A stretch of DNA of 64,000 bases from an uncultured Flavobacteriaceae bacterium (GTDB lineage: Bacteria > Bacteroidota > Bacteroidia > Flavobacteriales > Flavobacteriaceae): positions 62,001-126,000 of the forward strand of contig CALFUL010000023.1 in the NCBI GenBank assembly GCA_937929935.1, read 5' to 3'. The position numbers and the translations under genes are program-made. This document shows, piece after piece, positions 55,430 to 64,000 of the stretch; position 1 is the first letter of the stretch, and every line of letters starts with the position of its first letter. The notes beneath the pieces are model-generated. The model ran no database searches. It worked only from the letters and a program-made list of their open reading frames with translations, and had not been told where the DNA came from.

Positions 55430-58288
55430 ATGAAAACTGACCAATTTTCTTCACGCCACATAGGTGTTCGGCCTCATGATGAAGCCCAAATGTTGAAACG
55501 TATTAATGTTTCTAGTTTAGAACAACTGATTGAAGAAACAATACCTAATGAGATACGACTTGAAAATCCGTTAAAACTAGACAATCCTTTAAGTGAGCAT
55601 GAATTTTTAGGGCATATTGAAGCTTTAGGCGCTAAGAACAAAGTATTTAAATCTTTTATTGGCTTGGGTTATCACGAAAGTTTGGTGCCTTCAGTTATCA
55701 AAAGAAATATACTTGAAAATCCGGGTTGGTATACCGCTTACACTCCTTATCAGGCAGAAATAGCACAAGGTAGACTTGAAGCGTTATTGAATTTTCAAAC
55801 TATGGTTTGCGATTTGACCGGAATGGAATTGGCAAATGCATCGCTCCTAGATGAAAGCACGGCTGCAGCTGAGGCTATGACTATGCTATTTGATGTTAGA
55901 AGTAGAGCTCAAAAGAAAGCGGATGTCTTAAAATTCTTTGTTTCAGAAGAAATTTTACCACAAACTTTATCACTTTTAAAAACACGATCAGTACCCTTAC
56001 ATATTGAATTAGTTATTGGTAATCATGAAGATTTTGAATGTACCAATGAGTACTTTGGTGCCTTATTGCAATACCCGGGCAAACATGGCCAAGTTCATGA
56101 TTACGCAAATTTTGTAGCTAAAGCGAATGAGCATGAAATGAAAGTTGCCGTTGCCGCTGATATAATGAGTTTAGTGGTATTGAAAGCACCAGGCGAATTT
56201 GGCGTTGATGTTGTGGTTGGAACCACGCAACGCTTTGGCATTCCGTTAGGATATGGCGGACCCCATGCCGCCTTTTTTGCTACAAAAGAAACATACAAAA
56301 GAAGTATTCCTGGTCGAATCATTGGGGTCACCAAAGATACTGACGGCAACCGTGCTTTAAGAATGGCACTACAAACTAGAGAGCAACATATCAAACGCGA
56401 TAAAGCAACTTCAAATATTTGTACGGCTCAAGTTTTATTAGCTGTTATGGCGGGTATGTATGGCGTGTATCACGGACCAAAAGGACTACAATACATCGCT
56501 ACAAAAATTCACAACAAAACCAAGGTTTTAGCTGGGCTTCTTGAAAATTCAGGATTAAAACAACACAATTCAGTGTACTTTGACACGATCAAAGTTGGTG
56601 TTGAAAATGCCAGCACCATAAAATTTGCTGCTGAAAAAGAGTACATTAATTTAAACTACATTGACGAAAAGAATATTTCAATATCAATTAACGAGGCCAC
56701 ATCATTTAAAGATATTGAGGCCATTGCTTCTATATTTGGAACTTCAAAAACGGGTATAAATGATAACGACTTAAACGACGTTGATTCATCTAAAATAATT
56801 TCAGATAATGTTAAAAGAACAAGTCCGTTTTTAGAAAATGAAGTTTTCAATTCTTACCATTCAGAAACTGAATTGATGCGCTATATCAAAAAGCTTGAGC
56901 GAAAAGACTTGGCATTAAATCATTCTATGATTTCATTAGGTAGTTGTACCATGAAACTCAATGCTGCCTCTGAAATGTTGGCTTTAAGCATGAGTAATTG
57001 GGGTAATATTCATCCTTTTGTGCCCATCAATCAAGCCGAAGGTTATCAAATAATGCTAAAAGAATTAGCAGATGACCTTTCAGAAATAACTGGCTTTGCT
57101 GCCACTTCATTGCAACCTAATTCAGGGGCGCAGGGTGAATATGCAGGCTTAATGGTCATTCGCGCGTTTCATGAATCAAATAATGAAGGGCATCGCAATA
57201 TTTGTATTATTCCTGCTTCAGCTCATGGCACCAATCCTGCATCAGCAGTTATGGCCGGCATGAAAGTAGTAGTGACTAAAACTGATGAAAAAGGAAATAT
57301 TGATGTAATTGATTTAGAAGAAAAAGTAATTGAACATTCAGAAGATCTTGCGGCATTAATGGTAACATACCCTTCAACACATGGGGTCTTTGAATCTTCA
57401 ATTAAGAAGATTACAAAATTGATTCATGACCATGGCGGACAGGTATATATGGATGGCGCAAATATGAACGCCCAAGTTGGCTTGACCAATCCAGGCATGA
57501 TTGGTGCTGATGTTTGTCACTTAAACTTACACAAGACTTTTGCGATTCCGCATGGTGGCGGCGGACCCGGTGTAGGACCCATTTGTGTGGCTTCGCAATT
57601 AGCACCCTTTCTGCCAGGAAATCCGCTTATAAAAACGGGTGGAGAAAAAGCAATTACGGCAATTTCAGGAGCACCCTGGGGAAGCTCACTAGCCTGTTTG
57701 ATTTCTTACGGTTATATCAAAATGCTTGGTGAGTACGGTTTAAAAAAATCTACTCAAATTGCAATTCTTAATGCCAATTATATTAAAGAAAGACTTGAAG
57801 GTAAGTTTGATGTACTCTATACAGGCGAACAAGGTAGAGCGGCACATGAAATGATTATTGATTGTCGCCCTTTCAAACAAAACGGAATAGAAGTTACTGA
57901 TATCGCCAAGCGATTGATGGACTACGGTTTTCACGCACCAACCGTTTCTTTTCCGGTAGCAGGAACCATGATGATTGAACCCACTGAAAGTGAAAGCGTA
58001 GCTGAATTAGACCGTTTTTGTGATGCCATGATTGCCATCAGAGAAGAAATTGATACTGCAAGCGCAGATGAACCAAATAATGTTTTAAAAAATTCACCGC
58101 ACACCATGACGATGGTTACAAACGATACTTGGAATTTTCCTTATAGCAGAGAAAAAGCGGCTTTTCCGTTAGCTTATATCGCAGAAAATAAGTTTTGGCC
58201 TAGTGTTAGGCGTGTTGATGATGCCTATGGCGATCGTAATTTAATTTGCACATGTGCACCCATTGAAGCGTACATTGAAAATTCGTGA
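55430..58288 (+). CDS. gcvP: glycine dehydrogenase (decarboxylating), P protein
   Basis: 952 aa from MKTDQFSSRHIG; an in-frame TTG 15 bp upstream is rejected. A single-chain (alpha-beta fused) P protein of the glycine cleavage system. The N-half has FIGLGYHESLVP and NPGWYTAYTPYQAEIAQGRLEAL, and the C-half has the PLP lysine at ~702 in HLNLHKTFAIPHGGGGPG. With GcvH, GcvT and Lpd it releases CO2 and ammonia from glycine; those genes are not here. An intrinsic terminator follows. Confidence 0.97.
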   Translation: MKTDQFSSRHIGVRPHDEAQMLKRINVSSLEQLIEETIPNEIRLENPLKLDNPLSEHEFLGHIEALGAKNKVFKSFIGLGYHESLVPSVIKRNILENPGWYTAYTPYQAEIAQGRLEALLNFQTMVCDLTGMELANASLLDESTAAAEAMTMLFDVRSRAQKKADVLKFFVSEEILPQTLSLLKTRSVPLHIELVIGNHEDFECTNEYFGALLQYPGKHGQVHDYANFVAKANEHEMKVAVAADIMSLVVLKAPGEFGVDVVVGTTQRFGIPLGYGGPHAAFFATKETYKRSIPGRIIGVTKDTDGNRALRMALQTREQHIKRDKATSNICTAQVLLAVMAGMYGVYHGPKGLQYIATKIHNKTKVLAGLLENSGLKQHNSVYFDTIKVGVENASTIKFAAEKEYINLNYIDEKNISISINEATSFKDIEAIASIFGTSKTGINDNDLNDVDSSKIISDNVKRTSPFLENEVFNSYHSETELMRYIKKLERKDLALNHSMISLGSCTMKLNAASEMLALSMSNWGNIHPFVPINQAEGYQIMLKELADDLSEITGFAATSLQPNSGAQGEYAGLMVIRAFHESNNEGHRNICIIPASAHGTNPASAVMAGMKVVVTKTDEKGNIDVIDLEEKVIEHSEDLAALMVTYPSTHGVFESSIKKITKLIHDHGGQVYMDGANMNAQVGLTNPGMIGADVCHLNLHKTFAIPHGGGGPGVGPICVASQLAPFLPGNPLIKTGGEKAITAISGAPWGSSLACLISYGYIKMLGEYGLKKSTQIAILNANYIKERLEGKFDVLYTGEQGRAAHEMIIDCRPFKQNGIEVTDIAKRLMDYGFHAPTVSFPVAGTMMIEPTESESVAELDRFCDAMIAIREEIDTASADEPNNVLKNSPHTMTMVTNDTWNFPYSREKAAFPLAYIAENKFWPSVRRVDDAYGDRNLICTCAPIEAYIENS

Positions 58289-58308
58289 ATTCAGTAATTG
58301 CAAGACCT

Positions 58309-58345
58309 AACAGCCTTTTTATGTAAATATTAAGGCTGTTTTTTT
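58309..58345 (+). terminator. intrinsic terminator of gcvP
   Basis: AACAGCCTT (58309-58317) and AAGGCTGTT (58332-58340) form a 9-bp stem with a 14-nt loop, followed by a T run, 20 bp after the gcvP stop. Confidence 0.85.
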
Positions 58346-58383
58346 GTTTTAAAACGTAGCAAGTTATTCTTGAACATCGTAAC

Positions 58384-58407
58384 AATTATTATGCATGCAT
58401 AATAATT
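58384..58407. promoter_or_regulatory. perfect 24-bp palindrome, operator candidate
   Basis: AATTATTATGCATGCATAATAATT reads identically on both strands. It lies 47 bp upstream of the ATG at 58455, between the gcvP terminator and the KAS III-like gene. It has the size and symmetry of a binding site for a dimeric regulator. No loop is possible at its centre, so it is unlikely to be an RNA terminator. Confidence 0.6.
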
Positions 58408-58454
58408 TAAAATAATTAATGGTACTTTCAAACATACTATTTCAAATTAATGAC

Positions 58455-59510
58455 ATGAAAATTGCGATTACAGGTACCGGAAGCTATATACCCTCTAAAG
58501 TCATTACAAACAAAGATTTTGAAGAGCATCACTTTTTAAATGTAGATGGCTCTTCAATAAAACATGAAAACACCGTCATTATTGACAAGTTTCGTGCTAT
58601 AACAGGTATTGAAGAAAGACGCTACGCTGACAAAAACCTAAAAACCTCTGACATGGCCTTTTTAGCAGCAGAAAAAGCCATAGCAAATGCTGGTATTGAT
58701 AAAGAAGAACTTGATTACATCATTTTTGCTCATAATTTTGGCGATGTAACCTATGGTCAAACACAAAGTGACTTACTACCAAGTTTAGCAACTCGTGTAA
58801 AACATCATTTACGTATAAAAAATCCGAGATGTGTAGCCTATGATATAATTTTCGGTTGCCCAGGATGGGTTGAAGGTGTTATTCAAGCGAATGCTTTTAT
58901 CAAAAGCGGGCTTGCAAAAAAATGCTTGGTTATTGGTGCTGACACCCTTTCAAGAATTACAGATCGCAATGATCGCGATTCAATGATTTATGCAGATGGC
59001 GCTGGCGCTACCGTGGTTGAAGCAAAAAAGGATGGTGGTCAAATTTTAGCTCACGCTACAGCTACCTATTCTTTTGATGAAGCATTTTTTCTTTTTTATG
59101 GCGAAACCTATAACCAAAAAAAAGAAGATACCAAGTACATTAAAATGCACGGTAGAAAAATATATGAATTCGCATTGACCAAAGTGCCCGAGGCAATGAA
59201 ACAATGTTTAGAAGAAAGCAATGTTGAAATTAGTAAGCTTAAAAAAATATTCATTCATCAAGCTAATGAAAAAATGGATGAAGCTATTATTCAAAGGTTT
59301 TACAAGCTTCATCAACTTGAAGTACCTGAGGGCGTTATGCCCATGAATATTTCTAAATTTGGCAATAGCTCGGTGGCCACAATACCTACCTTATTTGATA
59401 TGGTACGTAACGGAAAATTAAAAGATCATCGAATTCAAACGGGAGATGTTATTATCTTTGCAAGTGTAGGTGCTGGCATGAATGTTAACGCCATAGTATA
59501 TCAAGTTTAA
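58455..59510 (+). CDS. 3-oxoacyl-ACP synthase III-like (KAS III) enzyme
   Basis: 351 aa from MKIAITGTGSYIPSK; an upstream in-frame ATG at 58419 adds 12 residues with no family match. Thiolase fold with the KAS III triad Cys135 (FGCPGWVEG), His268 (IHQANEKMD) and Asn304 (FGNSSVATIP). KAS III enzymes prime fatty-acid or polyketide-like chains from acyl-CoA. This one has the longer FabH-like form found in secondary or lipid-modification loci, and fabH itself may be elsewhere. The methyltransferase and glycosyltransferase genes downstream are probably co-expressed. Confidence 0.88.
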   Translation: MKIAITGTGSYIPSKVITNKDFEEHHFLNVDGSSIKHENTVIIDKFRAITGIEERRYADKNLKTSDMAFLAAEKAIANAGIDKEELDYIIFAHNFGDVTYGQTQSDLLPSLATRVKHHLRIKNPRCVAYDIIFGCPGWVEGVIQANAFIKSGLAKKCLVIGADTLSRITDRNDRDSMIYADGAGATVVEAKKDGGQILAHATATYSFDEAFFLFYGETYNQKKEDTKYIKMHGRKIYEFALTKVPEAMKQCLEESNVEISKLKKIFIHQANEKMDEAIIQRFYKLHQLEVPEGVMPMNISKFGNSSVATIPTLFDMVRNGKLKDHRIQTGDVIIFASVGAGMNVNAIVYQV

Positions 59511-59526
59511 TTGTTTCAAGTTTTAA

Positions 59527-59573
59527 GTTTCAGGTTTTTTAACTAGAAACCAGAAACTATGAAAACCCGAAAC
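59527..59573. repeat. imperfect inverted repeat before the methyltransferase gene
   Basis: GTTTCAGGTTTT (59527-59538) and AAAACCCGAAAC (59562-59573) pair with one mismatch, ending six bases before the ATG at 59580. An internal AGAAACCAGAAAC adds partial copies. Confidence 0.5.
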
Positions 59574-59579
59574 TAAATT

Positions 59580-60113
59580 ATGTACGAAAAAACATTTCCG
59601 AATAAACGCTTTAAGCATACTTTATCGTTTCTTCAAAAGCATATCAACCCTTCTGAATCAATCTTAGATTTGGGTGTTGAAAATCCTTTTTCAAAAATTA
59701 TGCTTGATGAAGGGTATAAGGTCGAAAACACTAAAGGAGAAGACCTAGATGTTGATTTTACTACAGTGCAAAATTCAACCACAGATGTGGTTACAGCCTT
59801 TGAAATCTTTGAACACCTATTGTCGCCTTTCTCCGTTTTAAAAGAAATAAAGGCTGATAAATTGGTCGCAAGCGTTCCTATGAGACTTTGGTTCGCAAAA
59901 TCTTATCAGAGTAAAACAGACCCTTGGGACCGGCATTACCACGAGTTTGAAGATTGGCAATTTAATTGGCTTTTAGAAAAATCTGGTTGGATAATTAAAG
60001 ACTCGGCTAAATGGACCAACCCAGTTAACAAATTAGGGTTTCGACCCTTACTTAGGCGGTTTACGCCAAGGTACTATATTGTATATGCTGAACGTATAAA
60101 AACTCAAGACTAA
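59580..60113 (+). CDS. class I SAM-dependent methyltransferase-like protein
   Basis: 177 aa. SESILDLGVENPFSKIMLDEGYKVENTKGEDLDVDF corresponds to motif I and the following acidic strand of class I methyltransferases, and VVTAFEIFEHLLSPFSVLKEI matches the motif-IV region seen in methyltransferase_11-type enzymes. The protein is short, so the substrate-binding part must be small. It lies 17 bp before the glycosyltransferase gene. Confidence 0.8.
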   Translation: MYEKTFPNKRFKHTLSFLQKHINPSESILDLGVENPFSKIMLDEGYKVENTKGEDLDVDFTTVQNSTTDVVTAFEIFEHLLSPFSVLKEIKADKLVASVPMRLWFAKSYQSKTDPWDRHYHEFEDWQFNWLLEKSGWIIKDSAKWTNPVNKLGFRPLLRRFTPRYYIVYAERIKTQD

Positions 60114-60130
60114 AACTTGGTGCTTTTAAC

Positions 60131-60982
60131 ATGAAATATTACGTCATCATTCCGGCTCATAATGAGGATGCTTTTATAGCAGACACCTTAAACTCAATTG
60201 TAGCCCAAAGCCTCAAACCAAACAAGGTGGTGGTGGTGAATGACCATTCAACAGATAATACAGAAGGCGTTGTAGCAACCTTTGTAAATAATCATTCTTA
60301 TTTCACGCTACTTAATATTACATCATCAGACATTCATATGCCTGGCAGCAAAGTTATTAATGCTTTTAATCGAGGCTTAGCCACTGTTGATGATGACTAT
60401 GATTTTATTGTAAAACTTGATGCCGATACCATTTTACCTGAAAACTATTTTGAGCGAATAGCCTATGTTTTTAAAGGAAACCCTAAAGTTGGTATCGCTG
60501 GTGGTTTTATTTATGAAAAGGATGAAACTGATAGTTGGATACTAAACCACCCTATGAACAAAAATCATGTTAGGGGTGCTTTTAAAGCCTATTCAAAAAA
60601 CTGCTTTCAGGCCATTGGCGGACTCAAAAATGCCATGGGATGGGATACTCTAGATGAGCTACTAGCACAGTACCATGGTTATGATCTTTTTACAGATGAT
60701 ACCCTCAAAGTAAAGCATTTGAGACCCACGGGAAAAGATTATAATCAAAGAGCCAAAACGCTGCAAGGAAAAGCAATGTATACCATGCGATACGGTTTTG
60801 TAATTAGTTGTATTGCTTCTTTAAAAATGGCATTGAAACAAAAAAATAAAAGCACTTTTTTTGATAATATGTATGGCTATATGTTAGCTAAAAAGGAAGG
60901 AGAAGAATTCTTGGTTTCTAAAAAAGAAGGACAATTTATTAGAAAATTACGTTGGCGTAACATGCGTCGCAAACTGGTATAA
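60131..60982 (+). CDS. family 2 glycosyltransferase
   Basis: 283 aa. GT-A fold with YYVIIPAHNEDAFIADTLNSIVAQSLKPNKVVVVNDHSTDNT at the N-terminus and the metal-binding DxD in VKLDADTILPENYF, then GGFIYEKDE. No membrane segments are evident. It likely transfers a sugar to a lipid or polysaccharide. It is last in the KAS III-methyltransferase-GT2 group and ends in a shared terminator. Confidence 0.9.
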   Translation: MKYYVIIPAHNEDAFIADTLNSIVAQSLKPNKVVVVNDHSTDNTEGVVATFVNNHSYFTLLNITSSDIHMPGSKVINAFNRGLATVDDDYDFIVKLDADTILPENYFERIAYVFKGNPKVGIAGGFIYEKDETDSWILNHPMNKNHVRGAFKAYSKNCFQAIGGLKNAMGWDTLDELLAQYHGYDLFTDDTLKVKHLRPTGKDYNQRAKTLQGKAMYTMRYGFVISCIASLKMALKQKNKSTFFDNMYGYMLAKKEGEEFLVSKKEGQFIRKLRWRNMRRKLV

Positions 60983-61020
60983 ATAAAAAAATCTCGCAAC
61001 TTGCGAGATTTTTTTATTTA
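60980..61020. terminator. bidirectional intrinsic terminator
   Basis: A near-perfect palindrome (60980-60999 with 61001-61020) with the GC core CTCGC/GCGAG and A/T tracts on both sides. It ends the plus-strand glycosyltransferase operon and the minus-strand ompH genes. Confidence 0.93.
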
Positions 61021-61033
61021 TTTTGAAAAGACT

Positions 61034-61543
61034 TTAGAAACCTAATTCAACTTTTACTTCAGATAAAATGTCTTTACCTTTTGCAACAATTAAGCCTCCA
61101 CCAGCTTGTGCGTCAATTACGTAGTCAAAACCTAATTGCGCTGCTACTTTTTCAATGGCCATTTTTGCTTTTTCAGAAATAGGTCCAAATAAATCAGCTT
61201 GTTTCTTTTGTAATTCTTGTTGTGCATTCTGTTGCGCTTCACCAATATTTTTCTCTTGGCCTTGCAACTCTAAAGCTCTTTTGTCATTTTCTTCTTTAGT
61301 TTTGCTTGCTGCTTCACTTTGATACTGCTCATATTTATTTCTTAACTCAGTTGCTGCAGCTTGTATATCAGCTTGATATGTTTCACTCAATTTCTTCAAC
61401 TCAGCCTCAGCAGACTTCATTTCAGGCATATCAGCAAGTAGTTTTTGAACATCAATATGAGCTACTTTACTTTGCGCGTTTACAAAACTAGATGCCGCAA
61501 CAAAAAGTAAAAATACAACGGCGATTTTTTTAAAATTTTTCAT
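61034..61543 (-). CDS. OmpH/Skp-family periplasmic chaperone (short copy)
   Basis: 169 aa, signal peptide ending at FVNAQ. SKVAHIDVQKLLADMPEMKSAEAELKKLSETY starts the fold. A long alpha-helical tentacle region (~50-120, rich in Glu, Lys, Gln and Ala) leads to the conserved C-terminal strand (AAQLGFDYVIDAQAGGGLIVAKGKDI). Skp-type trimers hold unfolded outer-membrane proteins for BamA. It lies downstream of a longer paralogue. Confidence 0.9.
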   Translation of the reverse strand: MKNFKKIAVVFLLFVAASSFVNAQSKVAHIDVQKLLADMPEMKSAEAELKKLSETYQADIQAAATELRNKYEQYQSEAASKTKEENDKRALELQGQEKNIGEAQQNAQQELQKKQADLFGPISEKAKMAIEKVAAQLGFDYVIDAQAGGGLIVAKGKDILSEVKVELGF

Positions 61544-61586
61544 GATTCTTAAGTTTATTCTTATTTGAGAGTTAATTAATTTATTA

Positions 61587-62423
61587 TTATTTATTTGAAC
61601 TACCTTGTTCTTTTGCTTTCTTTCTTGCTTCTCGCTCTTCTAAGAGTTTCTTTCTTCTTTCTTCGTAAGCCTTTTTACGATCTTCACGCAATTTTAATTG
61701 CTCTGCTCTCTTTTCATCTGCCGTTTTAGATCTAGCGTCTTCAGCTTGCTTTGCCTTTTCTTGACGCTCTTTAAGTGCATCACTTATCTCTTCAACTTCT
61801 TGCTCATTCTGCAGTTCTTCAATTCTACGATCTTTTTTCTTTTTAGGAGGACTGGTTTTTCTAGTTCTTCCTATCGCCCTCAACACTATATCACTAATAT
61901 CGTGCCGTTTTTGGGAATACAACATTACAACATCCGCAGATTTATCAAAAATAAAATCATATTTTTTATTTGTTCCTATTTTTTGTACTTCATTGAAAAC
62001 CTGATCCTGAATGGGTTGTATCAACAACCTTTTTTGTAAAACCAAATCACCTTGAGGTCCGAAACGATTTTGTTGATACTCGATCATCTCTTTCTCTAAA
62101 ATCTGAATTTCTTCTTCTCTTTCTTCAATCAGCTCATCAGTTAACAGCACTTTCTCTGCCATTAAATCTTTCTTCATCTGCTCAATAGTACGTTGCTCTT
62201 GTTCTATTTCAACTTTCCATTTTTCAACCTTCGCTGCTAATTGTTCAGTAGCATCTCTGTACTCTTCTACATTTTCTAAAATGTATTCCATATCTACATA
62301 AGCCATCCGAATACCTCTTTGTGCATTTACACACACTGAGAAAAATCCTAAAGCAAAAACTAAAAGAACTTTTGCAACTACCCTTTGAGTAGTCATTTTT
62401 GAATTTGATTCTGTAATCATCAC
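61587..62423 (-). CDS. OmpH/Skp-family chaperone (long copy)
   Basis: 278 aa from 62423, or 269 aa from an internal Met at 62396 (MTTQRVVAKVLLVFALGFFSVCVNAQ), which would give a more usual signal peptide. IRMAYVDMEYILENVEEYRDA starts the OmpH fold, the coiled tentacles run to ~125 and KKYDFIFDKSADVVMLYS is the core strand. A highly charged Lys/Glu/Arg-rich tail of ~85 residues (PPKKKKDRRIEELQNE to the C-terminus) is an addition to the standard Skp length. It sits between bamA and the short ompH. Confidence 0.87.
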   Translation of the reverse strand: MMITESNSKMTTQRVVAKVLLVFALGFFSVCVNAQRGIRMAYVDMEYILENVEEYRDATEQLAAKVEKWKVEIEQEQRTIEQMKKDLMAEKVLLTDELIEEREEEIQILEKEMIEYQQNRFGPQGDLVLQKRLLIQPIQDQVFNEVQKIGTNKKYDFIFDKSADVVMLYSQKRHDISDIVLRAIGRTRKTSPPKKKKDRRIEELQNEQEVEEISDALKERQEKAKQAEDARSKTADEKRAEQLKLREDRKKAYEERRKKLLEEREARKKAKEQGSSNK

Positions 62424-62512
62424 AATTTCGTTTTATCCATTAGAAAATACCGTGCCAAAAATACTAAAACTTTTAAAATCAATGCTTTAGCTTTTTAGAC
62501 GGTTGTTTAATT

Positions 62513-64000
62513 TTAAAACTGCTGACCAATTATGAAGTGCGTTTGCCAACCACTAGGCCCATTACCTATCGATTGAATTCTGAGATCTTCATCAAACCCA
62601 TACCCAAAATCGATACCTAATAAACCAAATGCAGGCATAAAGATGCGTAGCCCCACACCAGCCGAACGTTTTAATTCAAACGGATTAAATTCTTGAAAAT
62701 TGTTAAAAGCATTGCCGCCTTCTAAAAAAGCTAAGCCATAAATTGAAGCTGACGGTTTTAAGGTAAGAGGGTAGCGCAGCTCCATTGAAAATTTATTGTA
62801 GATAAGGCCACCTTCTGGTTGTTGAGTAATAGGGTCAATTGGGGTAAGCGATTGATTTTCATAACCTCTTAATTGTACTACATCTCTACCATCAAGCGTA
62901 AAGTTACCCAAACCATCACCCCCTACAAAAAAGCGCTCAAATGGCACATTACCAACATCATTATTATAATTACCCAAAAAACCAAACTCGGCATTGGTAC
63001 GCAATACCAATGATTTATCAGCACTACCCACTAAGGTTGTAAACCAATCACCTTTAAACTTAAGTTTATAGTATTCTAGCCATTTGAAACGTTCTTGGTC
63101 AATACCTTCAAGTTCTGTGGCATCATCTTGAGTCAAACCATTATTAGTAATTCGCTGCAATGTTAATTCTTCACTTCTATCACGAAGGGTCTCAAAATCT
63201 TTACTAGAAAAGAGTGAATAAGGCGGAGTAACTTTAGCAGAAATTTCAAAATTTGACCCTCCTCTAGGAAAAATTCTACCACCTGAAGTAGCATTTCTTG
63301 CAATACCAAAAGTGTATGTTAAGGCATTTGACTTACCGTTACCAAAGTTAAATAACCCATTATTAAAATTCTGAAAATTATATAGTTGATATCCTACACC
63401 GTGTGAAATGGTAAAGTAATCATCAGGCCAACGAACTCTTTTGGCAATACCAGCACTAATACCTGTAATGGCGAACTGTTGATCTTTATCAACTTCTACA
63501 TTACCGTCTCTACTAAAAGAGGCTTGAAACTGTTGTGTTCTTGACAAAGAAAGATTAAAGCGTACTGGTTTTTTACCTCCTAACCAAGGCTCTGAAAAAT
63601 TTAGACTATATACTCTAAAGGTTCTACTCGCTTGTAAGCGTAAGGCAAAAGTTTGACCATCACCCATAGGCACTGGTTTGTATTCTTCGCCATTAAATAT
63701 ATTTCTTAGCGAGAAGTTACTAAAAGAAAGACCTAAGGTGCCAATAAAACCACCACCACCAAAGCCACCTTGCAATTCAATTTGACTTGAACCAGCTTCA
63801 ACTAAGCTATACCCCAAATCAACAGTACCAGAATTAGGATCTGGGTTTTGAATATCAGGAGTAACTCGCTCAGCATCAAAAAACCCTAACTGACCTAGTT
63901 CACGAATACTTCTAATGATATTTGACTTATCATACTTTTGACCCGGTCTTGTTCGCAGTTCACGAAATATAACATGGTCATTTGTTCTATCATTACCGTT
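62513..64000 (-). CDS. bamA: outer-membrane assembly factor BamA (3' part)
   Basis: The frame is open to the window edge, so this is the C-terminal 495 residues of a longer protein; the TTG at 63817 is internal. The visible start (around FRELRTRPGQKYDKSNIIRSIRELGQLGFFDAERVTPDI) is the last POTRA domain. NSGTVDLGYSLVEAGSSQIELQGGFGG leads into the Omp85 barrel, with the LRGY motif (VQLRGYENQSL) and the end GWQTHFIIGQQF. It inserts beta-barrel proteins into the outer membrane. The two chaperone genes follow in the same direction. Confidence 0.95.
   Translation of the reverse strand, partial: NGNDRTNDHVIFRELRTRPGQKYDKSNIIRSIRELGQLGFFDAERVTPDIQNPDPNSGTVDLGYSLVEAGSSQIELQGGFGGGGFIGTLGLSFSNFSLRNIFNGEEYKPVPMGDGQTFALRLQASRTFRVYSLNFSEPWLGGKKPVRFNLSLSRTQQFQASFSRDGNVEVDKDQQFAITGISAGIAKRVRWPDDYFTISHGVGYQLYNFQNFNNGLFNFGNGKSNALTYTFGIARNATSGGRIFPRGGSNFEISAKVTPPYSLFSSKDFETLRDRSEELTLQRITNNGLTQDDATELEGIDQERFKWLEYYKLKFKGDWFTTLVGSADKSLVLRTNAEFGFLGNYNNDVGNVPFERFFVGGDGLGNFTLDGRDVVQLRGYENQSLTPIDPITQQPEGGLIYNKFSMELRYPLTLKPSASIYGLAFLEGGNAFNNFQEFNPFELKRSAGVGLRIFMPAFGLLGIDFGYGFDEDLRIQSIGNGPSGWQTHFIIGQQF

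Noticed and set aside
63815-63817. TTG as the start of bamA
   Set aside because: The frame continues upstream with POTRA-type sequence to the window edge, so the gene is simply cut.

Overview
The window is chromosomal DNA of a member of the Bacteroidota, almost certainly a marine-type Flavobacteriaceae. The signs are low GC, SusC/SusD pairs, type IX secretion (T9SS) sorting domains, promoters of the form TTTG-N19-TAnnTTTG in place of E. coli -35/-10 boxes, few Shine-Dalgarno sequences, a hypoxanthine phosphoribosyltransferase-adenylate kinase fusion, and paired OmpH genes behind bamA. I see no rRNA, tRNA, CRISPR array, prophage or insertion sequence.

Layout. 1-9565 (minus strand): translation genes in the order rpsL-rpsG-fusA-rpsJ, then a 255-bp gap with an attenuator-like terminator and repeat hairpins, then rplC-rplD-rplW-rplB-rpsS-rplV-rpsC-rplP-rpmC-rpsQ-rplN-rplX-rplE and the first bases of rpsN. 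10201-21911 (plus): an outer-membrane nutrient-uptake locus with a SusC-like TonB-dependent receptor, its SusD-like lipoprotein, two tandem paralogous lipoproteins, an arylsulfotransferase-like lipoprotein and a large FG-GAP/UnbV lipoprotein. 22077-23670: two paralogous secreted proteins of unknown function. 23761-34489: mixed housekeeping and envelope genes (rlmB, rhomboid protease, rarA, DUF5723 protein, HAD nucleotidase, polysaccharide-deacetylase-like protein, radC, mpl) and a 59-aa small gene. 34580-46424 (plus): cupin, SDR, a giant alpha-2-macroglobulin carrying an inserted SusC N-terminal module, a small carboxypeptidase-regulatory-like protein, a transglutaminase-like protein and an LRR protein with a T9SS type B sorting domain. 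46483-49377 (minus): hpt-adk fusion, GNAT, a 47-aa membrane protein and obgE. 49491-53368 (plus): purK, purE and an M3 peptidase. 53606-58288: ECF sigma factor, ZAS-type anti-sigma candidate, UbiA-like membrane protein (minus) and gcvP. 58455-60982 (plus): KAS III-like enzyme, methyltransferase and glycosyltransferase. 61034-64000 (minus): two OmpH/Skp chaperones and bamA, whose 5' part lies beyond the window.

The most interesting material is: (i) the alpha-2-macroglobulin with a built-in SusC N-terminal module, next to a stand-alone module of the same fold, a transglutaminase and a T9SS surface protein; (ii) a family of short hairpin repeats with changing arms and a constant 12-nt centre, found in a ribosomal intergenic gap, another intergenic gap and in frame inside the macroglobulin gene; (iii) mutually exclusive hairpins between rpsJ and rplC; (iv) a perfect 24-bp palindrome before the KAS III-like gene; and (v) two small genes below the usual ORF length cut-off. 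All functional calls come from reading the sequence; no database search was run.
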